64,000 bases of DNA from Auanema rhodensis (taxonomy: Eukaryota; Nematoda; Chromadorea; Rhabditida; Rhabditidae). The notes beneath the pieces were generated by a model. It had not been told where the DNA came from, did not search any database, and worked only from the letters and a program-made list of their open reading frames with translations. The stretch is taken from assembly GCA_964057225.1 (NCBI GenBank), contig OZ059898.1, positions 806,001 to 870,000 on the forward strand, in the 5' to 3' direction. Both the position numbers and the translations under genes were made by a program. Positions 36,301 to 48,200 of the stretch are shown here, in pieces (the first letter of the stretch is position 1; every line of letters starts with the position of its first letter).

Positions 36301-39300
36301 GAAAAAAGGAATCTAAAAACATCTACTTTTTGCTAAATTATTTCGAAATTTTTCGAAAAAATTTTTGTCAAAATGTTTTTGGAAGCAATGTTGAGTGTAC
36401 AAGGAAACTCAACATACACTAATGCATCATTTTTCAAACGATCATAACTAATTTTTGTATTAAGCGTTTCTCAATGTAGTATAGTGCATTCGATGCGGAT
36501 TTTTAAGCTGCGTCGATCTGTGTTATCAGATTTGCGCTAGCTTAAAAATGCACCGAGATATCAACTGATATAAGTTCACACTTATATCCTCGATTTTCAC
36601 CCTGAAGAATTAATTTTTTCGTTGAATAACATTGTCCATCGTCTTTGCCTTGAAAAAAGGAATCTAAAAACATCTACTTTTTGCCAAATTATTTTGAAAT
36701 TTTTCGAAAAAATTTTTGTCAAAATGTTTTTGGAAGCAATGTTGAGTGTACATGGAAACTCAACATACACTAATGCATCATTTTTCAAACGATCATAACT
36801 AATTTTTGTATTAAGCGTTTCTCAATGTAGTATAGTGCATTCGATGCGGATTTTTAAGCTGCGTCGATCTGTGTTATCAGATTTGCGCTAGCTTAAAAAT
36901 GCACCGAGATATCAACTGATATAAGTTCACACATATATCCTCGATTTTCACCCTGAAGAATTAATTTTTTCGTTGAATAACATTGTCCATCGTCTTTGCC
37001 TTGAAAAAAGGAATCTAAAAACATCTACTTTTTGCTAAATTATTTTGAAATTTTTCGAAAAAATTTTTGTCAAAATGTTTTTGGAAGCAATGTTGAGTGT
37101 ACATGGAAACTCAACATACACTAATGCATCATTTTTCAAACGATCATAACTAATTTTTGTATTAAGCGTTTCTCAATGTAGTATAGTGCATTCGATGCGG
37201 ATTTTTAAGCTGCGTCGATCTGTGTTATCAGATTTGCGCTAGCTTAAAAATGCACCGAGATATCAACTGATATAAGTTCACACTTATATCCTCGATTTTC
37301 ACCCTGAAGAATTAATTTTTTCGTTGAATAACATTGTCCATCGTCTTTGCCTTGAAAAAAGGAATCTAAAAACATCTACTTTTTGCTAAATTATTTTGAA
37401 ATTTTTCGAAAAAATTTTTGTCAAAATGTTTTTGGAAGCAATGTTGAGTGTACATGGAAACTCAACATACACTAATGCATCATTTTTCAAACGATCATAA
37501 CTAATTTTTGTATTAAGCGTTTCTCAATGTAGTATAGTGCATTCGATGCGGATTTTTAAGCTGCGTCGATCTGTGTTATCAGATTTGCGCTAGCTTAAAA
37601 ATGCACCGAGATATCAACTGATATAAGTTCACACTTATATCCTCGATTTTCACCCTGAAGAATTAATTTTTTCGTTGAATAACATTGTCCATCGTCTTTG
37701 CCTTGAAAAAAGGAATCTAAAAACATCTACTTTTCGCCAAATTATTTTGAAATTTTTCGAAAAAATTTTTGTCAAAATGTTTTTGGAAGCAATGTTGAGT
37801 GTACATGGAAACTCAACATACACTAATGCATCATTTTTCAAACGATCATAACTAATTTTTGTATTAAGCGTTTCTCAATGTAGTATAGTGCATTCGATGC
37901 GGATTTTTAAGCTGCGTCGATCTGTGTTATCAGATTTGCGCTAGCTTAAAAATGCACCGAGATATCAACTGATATAAGTTCACACATATATCCTCGATTT
38001 TCACCCTGAAGAATTAATTTTTTCGTTGAATAACATTGTCCATCGTCTTTGCCTTGAAAAAAGGAATCTAAAAACATCTACTTTTTGCTAAATTATTTTG
38101 AAATGTTTCGAAAAAATTTTTGTCAAAATGTTTTTGGAAGCAATGTTGAGTGTACATGGAAACTCAACATACACTAATGCATCATTTTTCAAACGATCAT
38201 AACTAATTTTTGTATTAAGCGTTTCTCAATGTAGTATAGTGCATTCGATGCGGATTTTTAAGCTGCGTCGATCTGTGTTATCAGATTTGCGCTAGCTTAA
38301 AAATGCACCGAGATATCAACTGATATAAGTTCACACATATATCCTCGATTTTCACCCTGAAGAATTAATTTTTTCGTTGAATAACATTGTCCATCGTCTT
38401 TGCCTTGAAAAAAGGAATCTAAAAACATCTACTTTTTGCTAAATTATTTTGAAATTTTTCGAAAAAATTTTTGTCAAAATGTTTTTGGAAGCAATGTTGA
38501 GTGTACATGGAAACTCAACATACACTAATGCATCATTTTTCAAACGATCATAACTAATTTTTGTATTAAGCGTTTCTCAATGTAGTATAGTGCATTCGAT
38601 GCGGATTTTTAAGCTGCGTCGATCTGTGTTATCAGATTTGCGCTAGCTTAAAAATGCACCGAGATATCAACTGATATAAGTTCACACTTATATCCTCGAT
38701 TTTCACCCTGAAGAATTAATTTTTTCGTTGAATAACATTGTCCATCGTCTTTGCCTTGAAAAAAGGAATCTAAAAACTTCTACTTTTCGCCAAATTATTT
38801 TGAAATTTTTCGAAAAAATTTTTGTCAAAATGTTTTTGGAAGCAATGTTGAGTGTACATGGAAACTCAACATACACTAATGCATCATTTTTCAAACGATC
38901 ATAACTAATTTTTGTATTAAGCGTTTCTCAATGTAGTATAGTGCATTCGATGCGGATTTTTAAGCTGCGTCGATCTGTGTTATCAGATTTGCGCTAGCTT
39001 AAAAATGCACCGAGATATCAACTGATATAAGTTCACACATATATCCTCGATTTTCACCCTGAAGAATTAATTTTTTCGTTGAATAACATTGTCCATCGTC
39101 TTTGCCTTGAAAAAAGGAATCTAAAAACATCTACTTTTTGCTAAATTATTTTGAAATGTTTCGAAAAAATTTTTGTCAAAATGTTTTTGGAAGCAATGTT
39201 GAGTGTACATGGAAACTCAACATACACTAATGCATCATTTTTCAAACGATCATAACTAATTTTTGTATTAAGCGTTTCTCAATGTAGTATAGTGCATTCG

Positions 39301-42300
39301 ATGCGGATTTTTAAGCTGCGTCGATCTGTGTTATCAGATTTGCGCTAGCTTAAAAATGCACCGAGATATCAACTGATATAAGTTCACACTTATATCCTCG
39401 ATTTTCACCCTGAAGAATTAATTTTTTCGTTGAATAACATTGTCCATCGTCTTTGCCTTGAAAAAAGGAATCTAAAAACATCTACTTTTCGCCAAATTAT
39501 TTTGAAATATTTCGAAAAAATTTTTGTCAAAATGTTTTTGGAAGCAATGTTGAGTGTACATGGAAACTCAACATACACTAATGCATCATTTTTCAAACGA
39601 TCATAACTAATTTTTGTATTAAGCGTTTCTCAATGTAGTATAGTGCATTCGATGCGGATTTTTAAGCTGCGTCGATCTGTGTTATCAGATTTGCGCTAGC
39701 TTAAAAATGCACCGAGATATCAACTGATATAAGTTCACACTTATATCCTCGATTTTCACCCTGAAGAATTAATTTTTTCGTTGAATAACATTGTCCATCG
39801 TCTTTGCCTTGAAAAAAGGAATCTAAAAACATCTTCTTTTTGCTAAATTATTTTGAAATTTTTCGAAAAAATTTTTGTCAAAATGTTCTTGGAAGCAATG
39901 TTGAGTGTACATGGAAACTCAACATACACTAATGCATCATTTTTCAAACGATCATAACTAATTTTTGTATTAAGCGTTTCTCAATGTAGTATAGTGCATT
40001 CGATGCGGATTTTTAAGCTGCGTCGATCTGTGTTATCAGATTTGCGCTAGCTTAAAAATGCACCGAGATATCAACTGATATAAGTTCACACTTATATCCT
40101 CGATTTTCACCCTGAAGAATTAATTTTTTCGTTGAATAACATTGTCCATCGTCTTTGCCTTGAAAAAAGGAATCTAAAAACATCTACTTTTCGCCAAATT
40201 ATTTCGAAATATTTCGAAAAAATTTTTGTCAAAATGTTTTTGGAAGCAATGTTGAGTGTACATGGAAACTCAACATACACTAATGCATCATTTTTCAAAC
40301 GATCATAACTAATTTTTGTATTAAGCGTTTCTCAATGTAGTATAGTGCATTCGATGCGGATTTTTAAGCTGCGTCGATCTGTGTTATCAGATTTGCGCTA
40401 GCTTAAAAATGCACCGAGATATCAACTGATATAAGTTCACACTTATATCCTCGATTTTCACCCTGAAGAATTAATTTTTTCGTTGAATAACATTGTCCAT
40501 CGTCTTTGCCTTGAGAAAAGGAATCTAAAAACATCTACTTTTTGCTAAATTATTTTGAAATTTTTCGAAAAAATTTTTGTCAAAATGTTTTTGGAAGCAA
40601 TGTTGAGTGTACATGAAAACTCAACATACACTAATGCATCATTTTTCAAACGATCATAACTAATTTTTGTATTAAGCGTTTCTCAATGTAGTATAGTGCA
40701 TTCGATGCGGATTTTTAAGCTGCGTCGATCTGTGTTATCAGATTTGCGCTAGCTTAAAAATGCACCGAGATATCAACTGATATAAGTTCACACTTATATC
40801 CTCGATTTTCACCCTGAAGAATTAATTTTTTCGTTGAATAACATATCCATCGTCTTTGCCTTGAAAAAAGGAATCTAAAAACATCTACTTTTCGCCAAAT
40901 TATTTTGAAATTTTTCGAAAAAATTTTTGTCAAAATGTTTTTGGAAGCAATGTTGAGTGTACATGGAAACTCAACATACACTAATGCATCATTTTTCAAA
41001 CGATCATAACTAATTTTTGTATTAAGCGTTTCTCAATGTAGTATAGTGCATTCGATGCGGATTTTTAAGCTGCGTCGATCTGTGTTATCAGATTTGCGCT
41101 AGCTTAAAAATGCACCGAGATATCAACTGATATAAGTTCACACTTATATCCTCGATTTTCACCCTGAAGAATTAATTTTTTCGTTGAATAACATTGTCCA
41201 TCGTCTTTGCCTTGAAAAAAGGAATCTAAAAACATCTACTTTTTGCTAAATTATTTTGAAATTTTTCGAAAAAATTTTTGTCAAAATGTTTTTGGAAGCA
41301 ATGTTGAGTGTACATGGAAACTCAACATACACTAATGCATCATTTTTCAAACGATCATAACTAATTTTTGTACTAAGCGTTTCTCAATGTAGTATAGTGC
41401 ATTCGATGCGGATTTTTAAGCTGCGTCGATCTGTGTTATCAGATTTGCGCTAGCTTAAAAATGCACCGAGATATCAACTGATATAAGTTCACACTTATAT
41501 CCTCGATTTTCACCCTGAAGAATTAATTTTTTTGTTGAATAACATTGTCCATCGTCTTTGCCTTTAAAAAAGGAATCTAAAAACATCTACTTTTTGCTAA
41601 ATTATCTTGAAATTTTTCGAAAAAATTTTTGTCAAAATGTTTTTGGAAGCAATGTTGAGTGTACATAGAAACTCAACATACACTAATGCATCATTTTTCA
41701 AACGATCATAACTAATTTTTGTATTAAGCGTTTCTCAATGTAGTATAGTGCATTCGATGCGGATTTTTAAGCTGTGTCGATCTGTGTTATCAGATTTGCG
41801 CTAGCTTAAAAATGCACCGAGATATCAACTGATATAAGTTCACACTTATATCCTCGATTTTCACCCTGAAGAATTAATTTTTTCGTTGAATAACATTGTC
41901 CATCGTCTTTGCCTTGAAAAAAGGAATCTAAAAACATCTACTTTTTGCTAAATTATCTTGAAATTTTTCGAAAAAATTTTTGTCAAAATGTTTTTGGAAG
42001 CAATGTTGAGTGTACATGGAAACTCAACATACACTAATGCATCATTTTTCAAACGATCATAACTAATTTTTGTATTAAGCGTTTCTCAATGTCGTATAGT
42101 GCATTCGATGCGGATTTTTAAGCTGCGTCGATCTGTGTTATCAGATTTGCGCTAGCTTAAAAATGCACCGAGATATCAACTGATATAAGTTCACACTTAT
42201 ATCCTCGATTTTCACCCTGAAGAATTAATTTTTTCGTTGAATAACATTGTCCATCGTCTTTGCCTTGAAAAAAGGAATCTAAAAACATCTACTTTTTGCT

Positions 42301-44120
42301 AAATTATTTCGAAATTTTTCGAAAAAATTTTTGTCAAAATGTTTTTGGAAGCAATGTTGAGTGTACAAGGAAACTCAACATACACTAATGCATCATTTTT
42401 CAAACGATCATAACTAATTTTTGTATTAAGCGTTTCTCAATGTAGTATAGTGCATTCGATGCGGATTTTTAAGCTGCGTCGATCTGTGTTATCAGATTTG
42501 CGCTAGCTTAAAAATGCACCGAGATATCAACTGATATAAGTTCACACTTATATCCTCGATTTTCACCCTGAAGAATTAATTTTTTCGTTGAATAACATTG
42601 TCCATCGTCTTTGCCTTGAAAAAAGGAATCTAAAAACATCTACTTTTTGCCAAATTATTTTGAAATTTTTCGAAAAAATTTTTGTCAAAATGTTTTTGGA
42701 AGCAATGTTGAGTGTACATGGAAACTCAACATACACTAATGCATCATTTTTCAAACGATCATAACTAATTTTTGTATTAAGCGTTTCTCAATGTAGTATA
42801 GTGCATTCGATGCGGATTTTTAAGCTGCGTCGATCTGTGTTATCAGATTTGCGCTAGCTTAAAAATGCACCGAGATATCAACTGATATAAGTTCACACTT
42901 ATATCCTCGATTTTCACCCTGAAGAATTAATTTTTTCGTTGAATTACATTGTCCATCGTCTTTGCCTTGAAAAAAGGAATCTAAAAACATCTACTTTTTG
43001 CTAAATTATTTTGAAATTTTTCGAAAAAATTTTTGTCAAAATGTTTTTGGAAGCAATGTTGAGTGTACATGGAAACTCAACATACACTAATGCATCATTT
43101 TTCAAACGATCATAACTAATTTTTGTATTAAGCGTTTCTCAATGTAGTATAGTGCATTCGATGCGGATTTTTAAGCTGCGTCGATCTGTGTTATCAGATT
43201 TGCGCTAGCTTAAAAATGCACCGAGATATCAACTGATATAAGTTCACACTTATATCCTCGATTTTCACCCTGAAGAATTAATTTTTTCGTTGAATAACAT
43301 TGTCCATCGTCTTTGCCTTGAAAAAAGAAATCTAAAAACATCTACTTTTCGCCAAATTATTTTGAAATATTTCGAAAAAATTTTTGTCAAAATGTTTTTG
43401 GAAGCAATGTTGAGTGTACATGGAAACTCAACATACACTAATGCATCATTTTTCAAACGATCATAACTAATTTTTGTATTAAGCGTTTCTCAATGTAGTA
43501 TAGTGCATTCGATGCGGATTTTTAAGCTGCGTCGATCTGTGTTATCAGATTTGCGCTAGCTCAAAAATGCACCGAGATATCAACTGATATAAGTTCACAC
43601 TTATATCCTCGATTTTCACCCTGAAGAATTAATTTTTTCGTTGAATAACATTGTCCATCGTCTTTGCCTTGAAAAAAGGAATCTAAAAACATCTTCTTTT
43701 TGCTAAATTATTTTGAAATTTTTCGAAAAAATTTTTGTCAAAATGTTCTTGGAAGCAATGTTGAGTGTACATGGAAACTCAACATACACTAATGCATCAT
43801 TTTTCAAACGATCATAACTAATTTTTGTATTAAGCGTTTCTCAATGTAGTATAGTGCATTCGATGCGGATTTTTAAGCTGCGTCGATCTGTGTTATCAGA
43901 TTTGCGCTAGCTTAAAAATGCACCGAGATATCAACTGATATAAGTTCACACTTATATCCTCGATTTTCACCCTGAAGAATTAATTTTTTCGTTGAATAAC
44001 ATTGTCCATCGTCTTTGCCTTGAAAAAAGGAATCTAAAAACATCTACTTTTCGCCAAATTATTTCGAAATATTTCGAAAAAATTTTTGTCAAAATGTTTT
44101 TGGAAGCAATGTTGAGTGTA
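33367..44120. repeat. Satellite array 3, 351-bp monomer, mosaic
   Basis: About 31 monomers, including four 275-bp deleted ones (junctions 34005/34006, 34631/34632, 35959/35960, 36234/36235; the last two are adjacent deleted monomers 275 bp apart). From about 36.6 kb to 39.1 kb a 1053-bp (3-monomer) repeat is visible from the GCCAAATT variant at 36597, 37650 and 38703, and from GAAATGTTTCG near 38104 and 39157. From 39.4 kb the marked spacing is 702 bp. One monomer near 40842 has TG replaced by A (net -1 base). Left-type variants (GCCTTTAAA, GCTGTGTCG) return at about 41.5-42.2 kb. No gene. Confidence 0.96.
34006..34631. repeat. Extra 626-bp unit (351+275) downstream of Gypsy copy 2
   Basis: The block ending at the 34631 deletion junction repeats the block ending at 34005, including the GTGTACAAGG variant. 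Copy 1 has only one such block (junction 18063), so this unit was gained or lost after the large duplication. Confidence 0.8.
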
Positions 44121-44125
44121 CATGG
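44121..44125. repeat. Target-site duplication CATGG, left of BEL element
   Basis: Satellite GTGTA-CATGG precedes the element and CATGG-AAACTC resumes at 51823. The uninterrupted monomer reads GTGTACATGGAAACTC with one CATGG. Five bases is usual for BEL/Pao. Confidence 0.88.
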
Positions 44126-44443
44126 TATCTCGAAATTAAAACGAAATATAATGAAAATGATTTATTTATAAGAAATATTTTATGAATCACGATATATATT
44201 ATTAAATATGCGACTACGCGCTATGAGCCAACTATGTGAACTGAAAGATAACTTTATAGTCCTCGTTACGTCAATTTCACGCGCTTATGACGTGACGCGT
44301 ATACAACCGGTTTTCTCAAACCAAATGAGAATAAATGATTAATGAATAATTTCTTTTCAGGATGATTTTAATATTTAATGAATTCTCACTTTTTTAATAG
44401 TTTCTCCGTTACTTTCATTAAATTTCGTATAATATACGAAACA
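44126..44443 (-). repeat. 3' LTR of BEL element
   Basis: 318 bp, matching 51505-51822 without visible difference. In element sense it starts TGTTTCG and ends CGAGATA (TG...TA). An inverted repeat TTCGTAT-AAT-ATACGAA lies at 44424-44440, next to the element-sense start. TTACGTCA (44266-44273) and TGACGTGA (44288-44295) resemble bZIP/CRE-type sites and may belong to the promoter. Confidence 0.92.
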
Positions 44444-44449
44444 TTCCAG

Positions 44450-44460
44450 CCCGAATCGGG
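44450..44460. other. Perfect palindrome CCCGAATCGGG next to 3' LTR
   Basis: Lies six bases inside the internal region, where a polypurine tract is expected. In element sense the sequence is CGGGCTGGAA just before the LTR, purine-rich but broken by C and T. A weak tract is possible; no better one is seen. Confidence 0.4.
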
Positions 44461-44510
44461 TTTTTTAATATGTTTCACGAAAGAATTCATTTTATTTCAT
44501 TTAAAAATGT

Positions 44511-44963
44511 TTATTTTCGTTTGGTACATGGGCAGATAATAAAATTATACTGCTTCAAATTACAAAATTTACAAATTTTTGCTTTTGTGCAATCTCCTTT
44601 ATGTCTGTTAAGACAGAGTAAGCATAACTTCATAGAGACTGCTTTGGTAAACTTAGAAAGTTTAGATGGATGTTGGGAACATTTTTCGGTGTTGTGTTCT
44701 TTTTTACAGAGTTTGCAGTATGACTTCGGTTTATATGTTATAGTTGATGTACCATCTTTCTTTTCTGGTTGTTTACTACTTATCTCTCGTTTTTCAGAGT
44801 AAATATCATTCAATTTCTTCAGTGCTTCACACATAGTAACCACGTGTTTCTCCAGAAAGGATATTCTTTCTATGAGATTGTCGGTGGTTGCTTGGTTTTC
44901 TTCAATTCCTTCCTCCAGAAGTAGTTCTTCATAATCATTCATGATTTCGTTCTGTTCCTTCAT
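44511..44963 (-). CDS. Third ORF of BEL element: coiled coil plus zinc-knuckle array
   Basis: 150 residues, downstream of pol and before the 3' LTR. Residues about 27-60 are charged and heptad-like, a likely coiled coil. Cysteine/histidine sites follow: C83-C86-H90-C95, C114-C117-H121-C125, then C131-C134 with C144 but no clear His. The gap between the first two knuckles (C95 to C114) equals that in this element's Gag (C287 to C306), and the third follows at a similar short distance, so it looks like a relative of the Gag nucleocapsid part. It has no membrane segment or signal peptide and is not an envelope protein. A nucleic-acid-binding accessory role is inferred. It may need splicing or internal initiation, since it lies about 250 bases after the pol stop. 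I do not recognise it as a named gene. Confidence 0.7.
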   Translation of the reverse strand: MKEQNEIMNDYEELLLEEGIEENQATTDNLIERISFLEKHVVTMCEALKKLNDIYSEKREISSKQPEKKDGTSTITYKPKSYCKLCKKEHNTEKCSQHPSKLSKFTKAVSMKLCLLCLNRHKGDCTKAKICKFCNLKQYNFIICPCTKRK

Positions 44964-45214
44964 GAGAAATGAATTTTTCTGTTAGATTCTTTTCTTTATA
45001 TACTATTTCTGGTTGCGTGACTTTACGTGACGTTCACGTAACGTTATGACGTGTCACGAATCATCCGCCGCAAAAAAAACGACCGATTAACTCTCTTCAC
45101 ATAATTTGAATTACTTTTTATTTAAAATTAATATATATATATATATTTTTTTTTTTTATTCTAGAAACTACACTATGCATGTACAAAATTTAATTTAATT
45201 CAATGTTGTTATAG
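44964..45214 (-). other. Intergenic stretch between pol and third ORF of BEL
   Basis: About 250 bases. It holds a perfect inverted repeat TACGTGA-CGT-TCACGTA (45024-45040) within a wider pair CGTGAC/GTCACG (45016-45021 and 45053-45058), then a TA-repeat and T-run (about 45130-45158). CTACACTATG (45168-45177) pairs with CATAGTGTAG (45224-45233) at the end of pol. The cluster could be a promoter for the third ORF or an RNA structure; this is inference. Confidence 0.5.
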
Positions 45215-48200
45215 CTAAAAGAACATAGTGTAGTCAATTTTTTCGATATTCCGAAGTCTATTTTTCCATAATTCTGGATTATTCTCTTTTATATTTTTTG
45301 GTTCATTACTTTTTTCATGATTTTGCAATGATTCACTGTTTATTCTATGATTTTCTTCGTTATTTGGTGTATTTTCTGATATTTCCAGAGGGATGAGATG
45401 ATTAATAGATCTGAGAAATCGATTCCCTTCAGAATTTCTAATTTTGACGGTTCTGATCTCTCCATCTTGCGAATATATCAATTCTTCAATAATTGCAAGT
45501 GGCCATTTGTGTCTTTTTACGTTATTTTCAATGCATAAAACAATTTCACCAACTTTGGGATTTGTTTTATTACAGTTTTTGTTGATAGCACTCTTGTTAG
45601 ATAATGCTCTTAGTTCTTCAAGGTAAGTTAAAGACCATTCTCTCCAAAATTCCGAAATAGTTCTATTGCAAATACTCATCCAGTCTTTTATTTCGTTAAT
45701 TTGAGATAAATTTGTTTTCTTTGCATTATCCGAGAATTCGCAAATGAGGTTTTCTGGATGGTAGTACTCTAGACTTTTAGGAGTTATTATTTTGTCAAAA
45801 TCGTCATGTATGTACGATATAGGTCTCGAATTTATTATATTTTCAATTTCTGTTAAAATTGTACTTAATTCATTGAAATAAACTGTTCTTGTTCCAAGTG
45901 TTTTTATTAAGTACTTTTTTGTTACTCCAATCAATCTTTCATAAAATCCTCCTTTCCATGGTGAATAAGGAGTTATTTTTTGCCAGTTTACATGCTTTTT
46001 TTCAATGAAAGTTTCGAGAATTTTATCAGTTTTTATAAACTGACTGCCGTTATCTGATATTATTTTTGTTGGTACTCGTTTTCGAGCAAAAAATTTTCTC
46101 AGATTTAGTGTTAATTCTTTACTGGAGCAATCATTGGCTAAATCCAAATATACTGCTCGTGTACACAGGCAAGTAATTAACATAATCCAAACCTTCTTGT
46201 CATAATTACTATTTGTTTTTACTAATAACGGACCGGCGTAATCAATACCTATATTTTCGAAAGGTTTATATATTAGGACTCTTTCTTTTGGTAATTGAGG
46301 ATAATTTGGGTATTTATATGGCCTATTATTTAATTTTTTACATTTTAAACATTTTGAAATTACTGTATTTATGCATGTTTTAAGTTTTATGATGAAAAAT
46401 TCTCTTCTTACTATTGCCATCATGGTTTCTCGCGAACTATGAAGCGATGTCTCATGAATGTAAGTAAGAATGAGTTTAGTGAATGTTTTTTTTCCAAAAA
46501 GAAGAATTGGATACTGTTTGTTACTATTTTCTGAGTTGCCTAATCGGCCTCGCACTCTTAATATTCCAGAATCATCTGTAATTATATCCAATTTCTTGTA
46601 TTTTTCTTTTTTAAGCAAAATGCTGTTTTGGTTTTGATGACATTTTATTAGAAGTTGTTGAATCATTTTGTTTTTTGTCAACGTATCTTTTTCATTAAAA
46701 TTCTCAAGCAGATTTTGACTTGTTTTTCCGATATTTTTCTGCATTTTAGTGATGAAAATTAGAACTTGGCGAATTATGTTAATGAACTTTGAATACGATG
46801 AAAAAGTTTGTGCCAAGAAATCTAAATCTTGATTCTCAGCTGGATTCATTTCAGATTTTAACAACAAAGTCACTATTTTTAGTTGTGGTTCATCACAATA
46901 CTTTTCTATAACTTCTTTCAATGTTTTTATGTGCAAATTTCGTTCTTTTTCTGCTTTATACCATTGAGGACCTTCGATCCATTGCATATATGTTTCATCG
47001 GGTTTTTCTAAACCTCTCGTAGGTAAATCGGCAGGATTAAACTTTGTATTCACATAAAAAAATTCAATTTTTCGGTTTCCTTGTTCAATTTCGGTTATTA
47101 ATTCTGTTATTTTGTTCAATCTGTTCCGTATATATATTTTTTTCGTTGGATTCTTATGTAACCAACATAGAACAACTTGTGAATCAGTGAAAATTTTAAT
47201 ATTTTTGATTTTTACGTTTATTTCTTTGATATTTTCTTTTAACATTTTCATTCCGAAAAGAACAGCAGTTAGTTCTTTCATTGGTATGGTTCCTTCAACC
47301 ATTGTCGATGATTTAGAGCATAAAAAATCTATTTTTTCAATTTTTCCATGAATATTTATACTCATCACATATGCGACGGCCGCTATGACATCTTTAGACG
47401 CGTCAGTGAATAATAAAAATTCATATTTTTGAGATGTATCGCTTGTTTCATCGATAATTGCTCTTTTAATTTCGATTTTTTCGTTTTCGATCTTTTTATA
47501 TAAGGTTTTCCATACTGATTGTTGTTTTTCTGGTATTAGTTCGTCCCATCCTATTTTGGAATCCCAAATTTCTTTCAAAAATAACCTTAGTTTTAATGTT
47601 AGAGGTTGTGTTATACCGAGAGGGTCGAATATTGAGTTTATATAGCTCAAAATTCCTCTTTTGGTGATAGACTTCTCTTCCCATTTGGGTATTTTTATTA
47701 ATAAAACATCTTTTTCACCGTTGTAATGCATTCCTAGTATTTTGAAGCTTGTTTCTTTAATCTGGTCTTTGATTGGGATCATGTCTTTTTGAATTACATC
47801 ATTAGTATAAAATTCTCTAACGTTCATTCCTATTTTTGAAAATAAATTTTTTACTTCCTCATAAAATTTGAAAATTTGATCTTTATTTTCAATTTTCAGC
47901 ATTATGTTGTCCACATAAATGTTTCTTAATATATTTTCTGAGATTTCACTTTTTTCCGTTTTTAAAAAATAAATTATGCTTGCTGCTAATAGGAATGGTG
48001 AACTGTTCACTCCAAAAGGTATTCTTGTAAATCGTAAGTTTAGAATGTTACTTTTCTGCGTTCCTTTGTGAATGTCTTTCACCCATAAAATTCTTGTTAA
48101 ATCTCTATGATTTTCGTCTAATTCTATTTGGTGGAACGCTTTCTCTATGTCCCCTATTAAGAAGTTTCTACTCATTCTGAGTCTTATTAGCATGCCTGCA

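Noticed and set aside
44470-44802. 110-codon + strand ORF and other short + strand ORFs in the BEL element
   Set aside because: Antisense to the zinc-knuckle ORF, pol or gag, whose motifs are on the - strand.
45130-45158. Poly(A) tail of a non-LTR insertion
   Set aside because: A TA-repeat plus T-run with no target duplication or coding remnant beside it; simple repeat within BEL.
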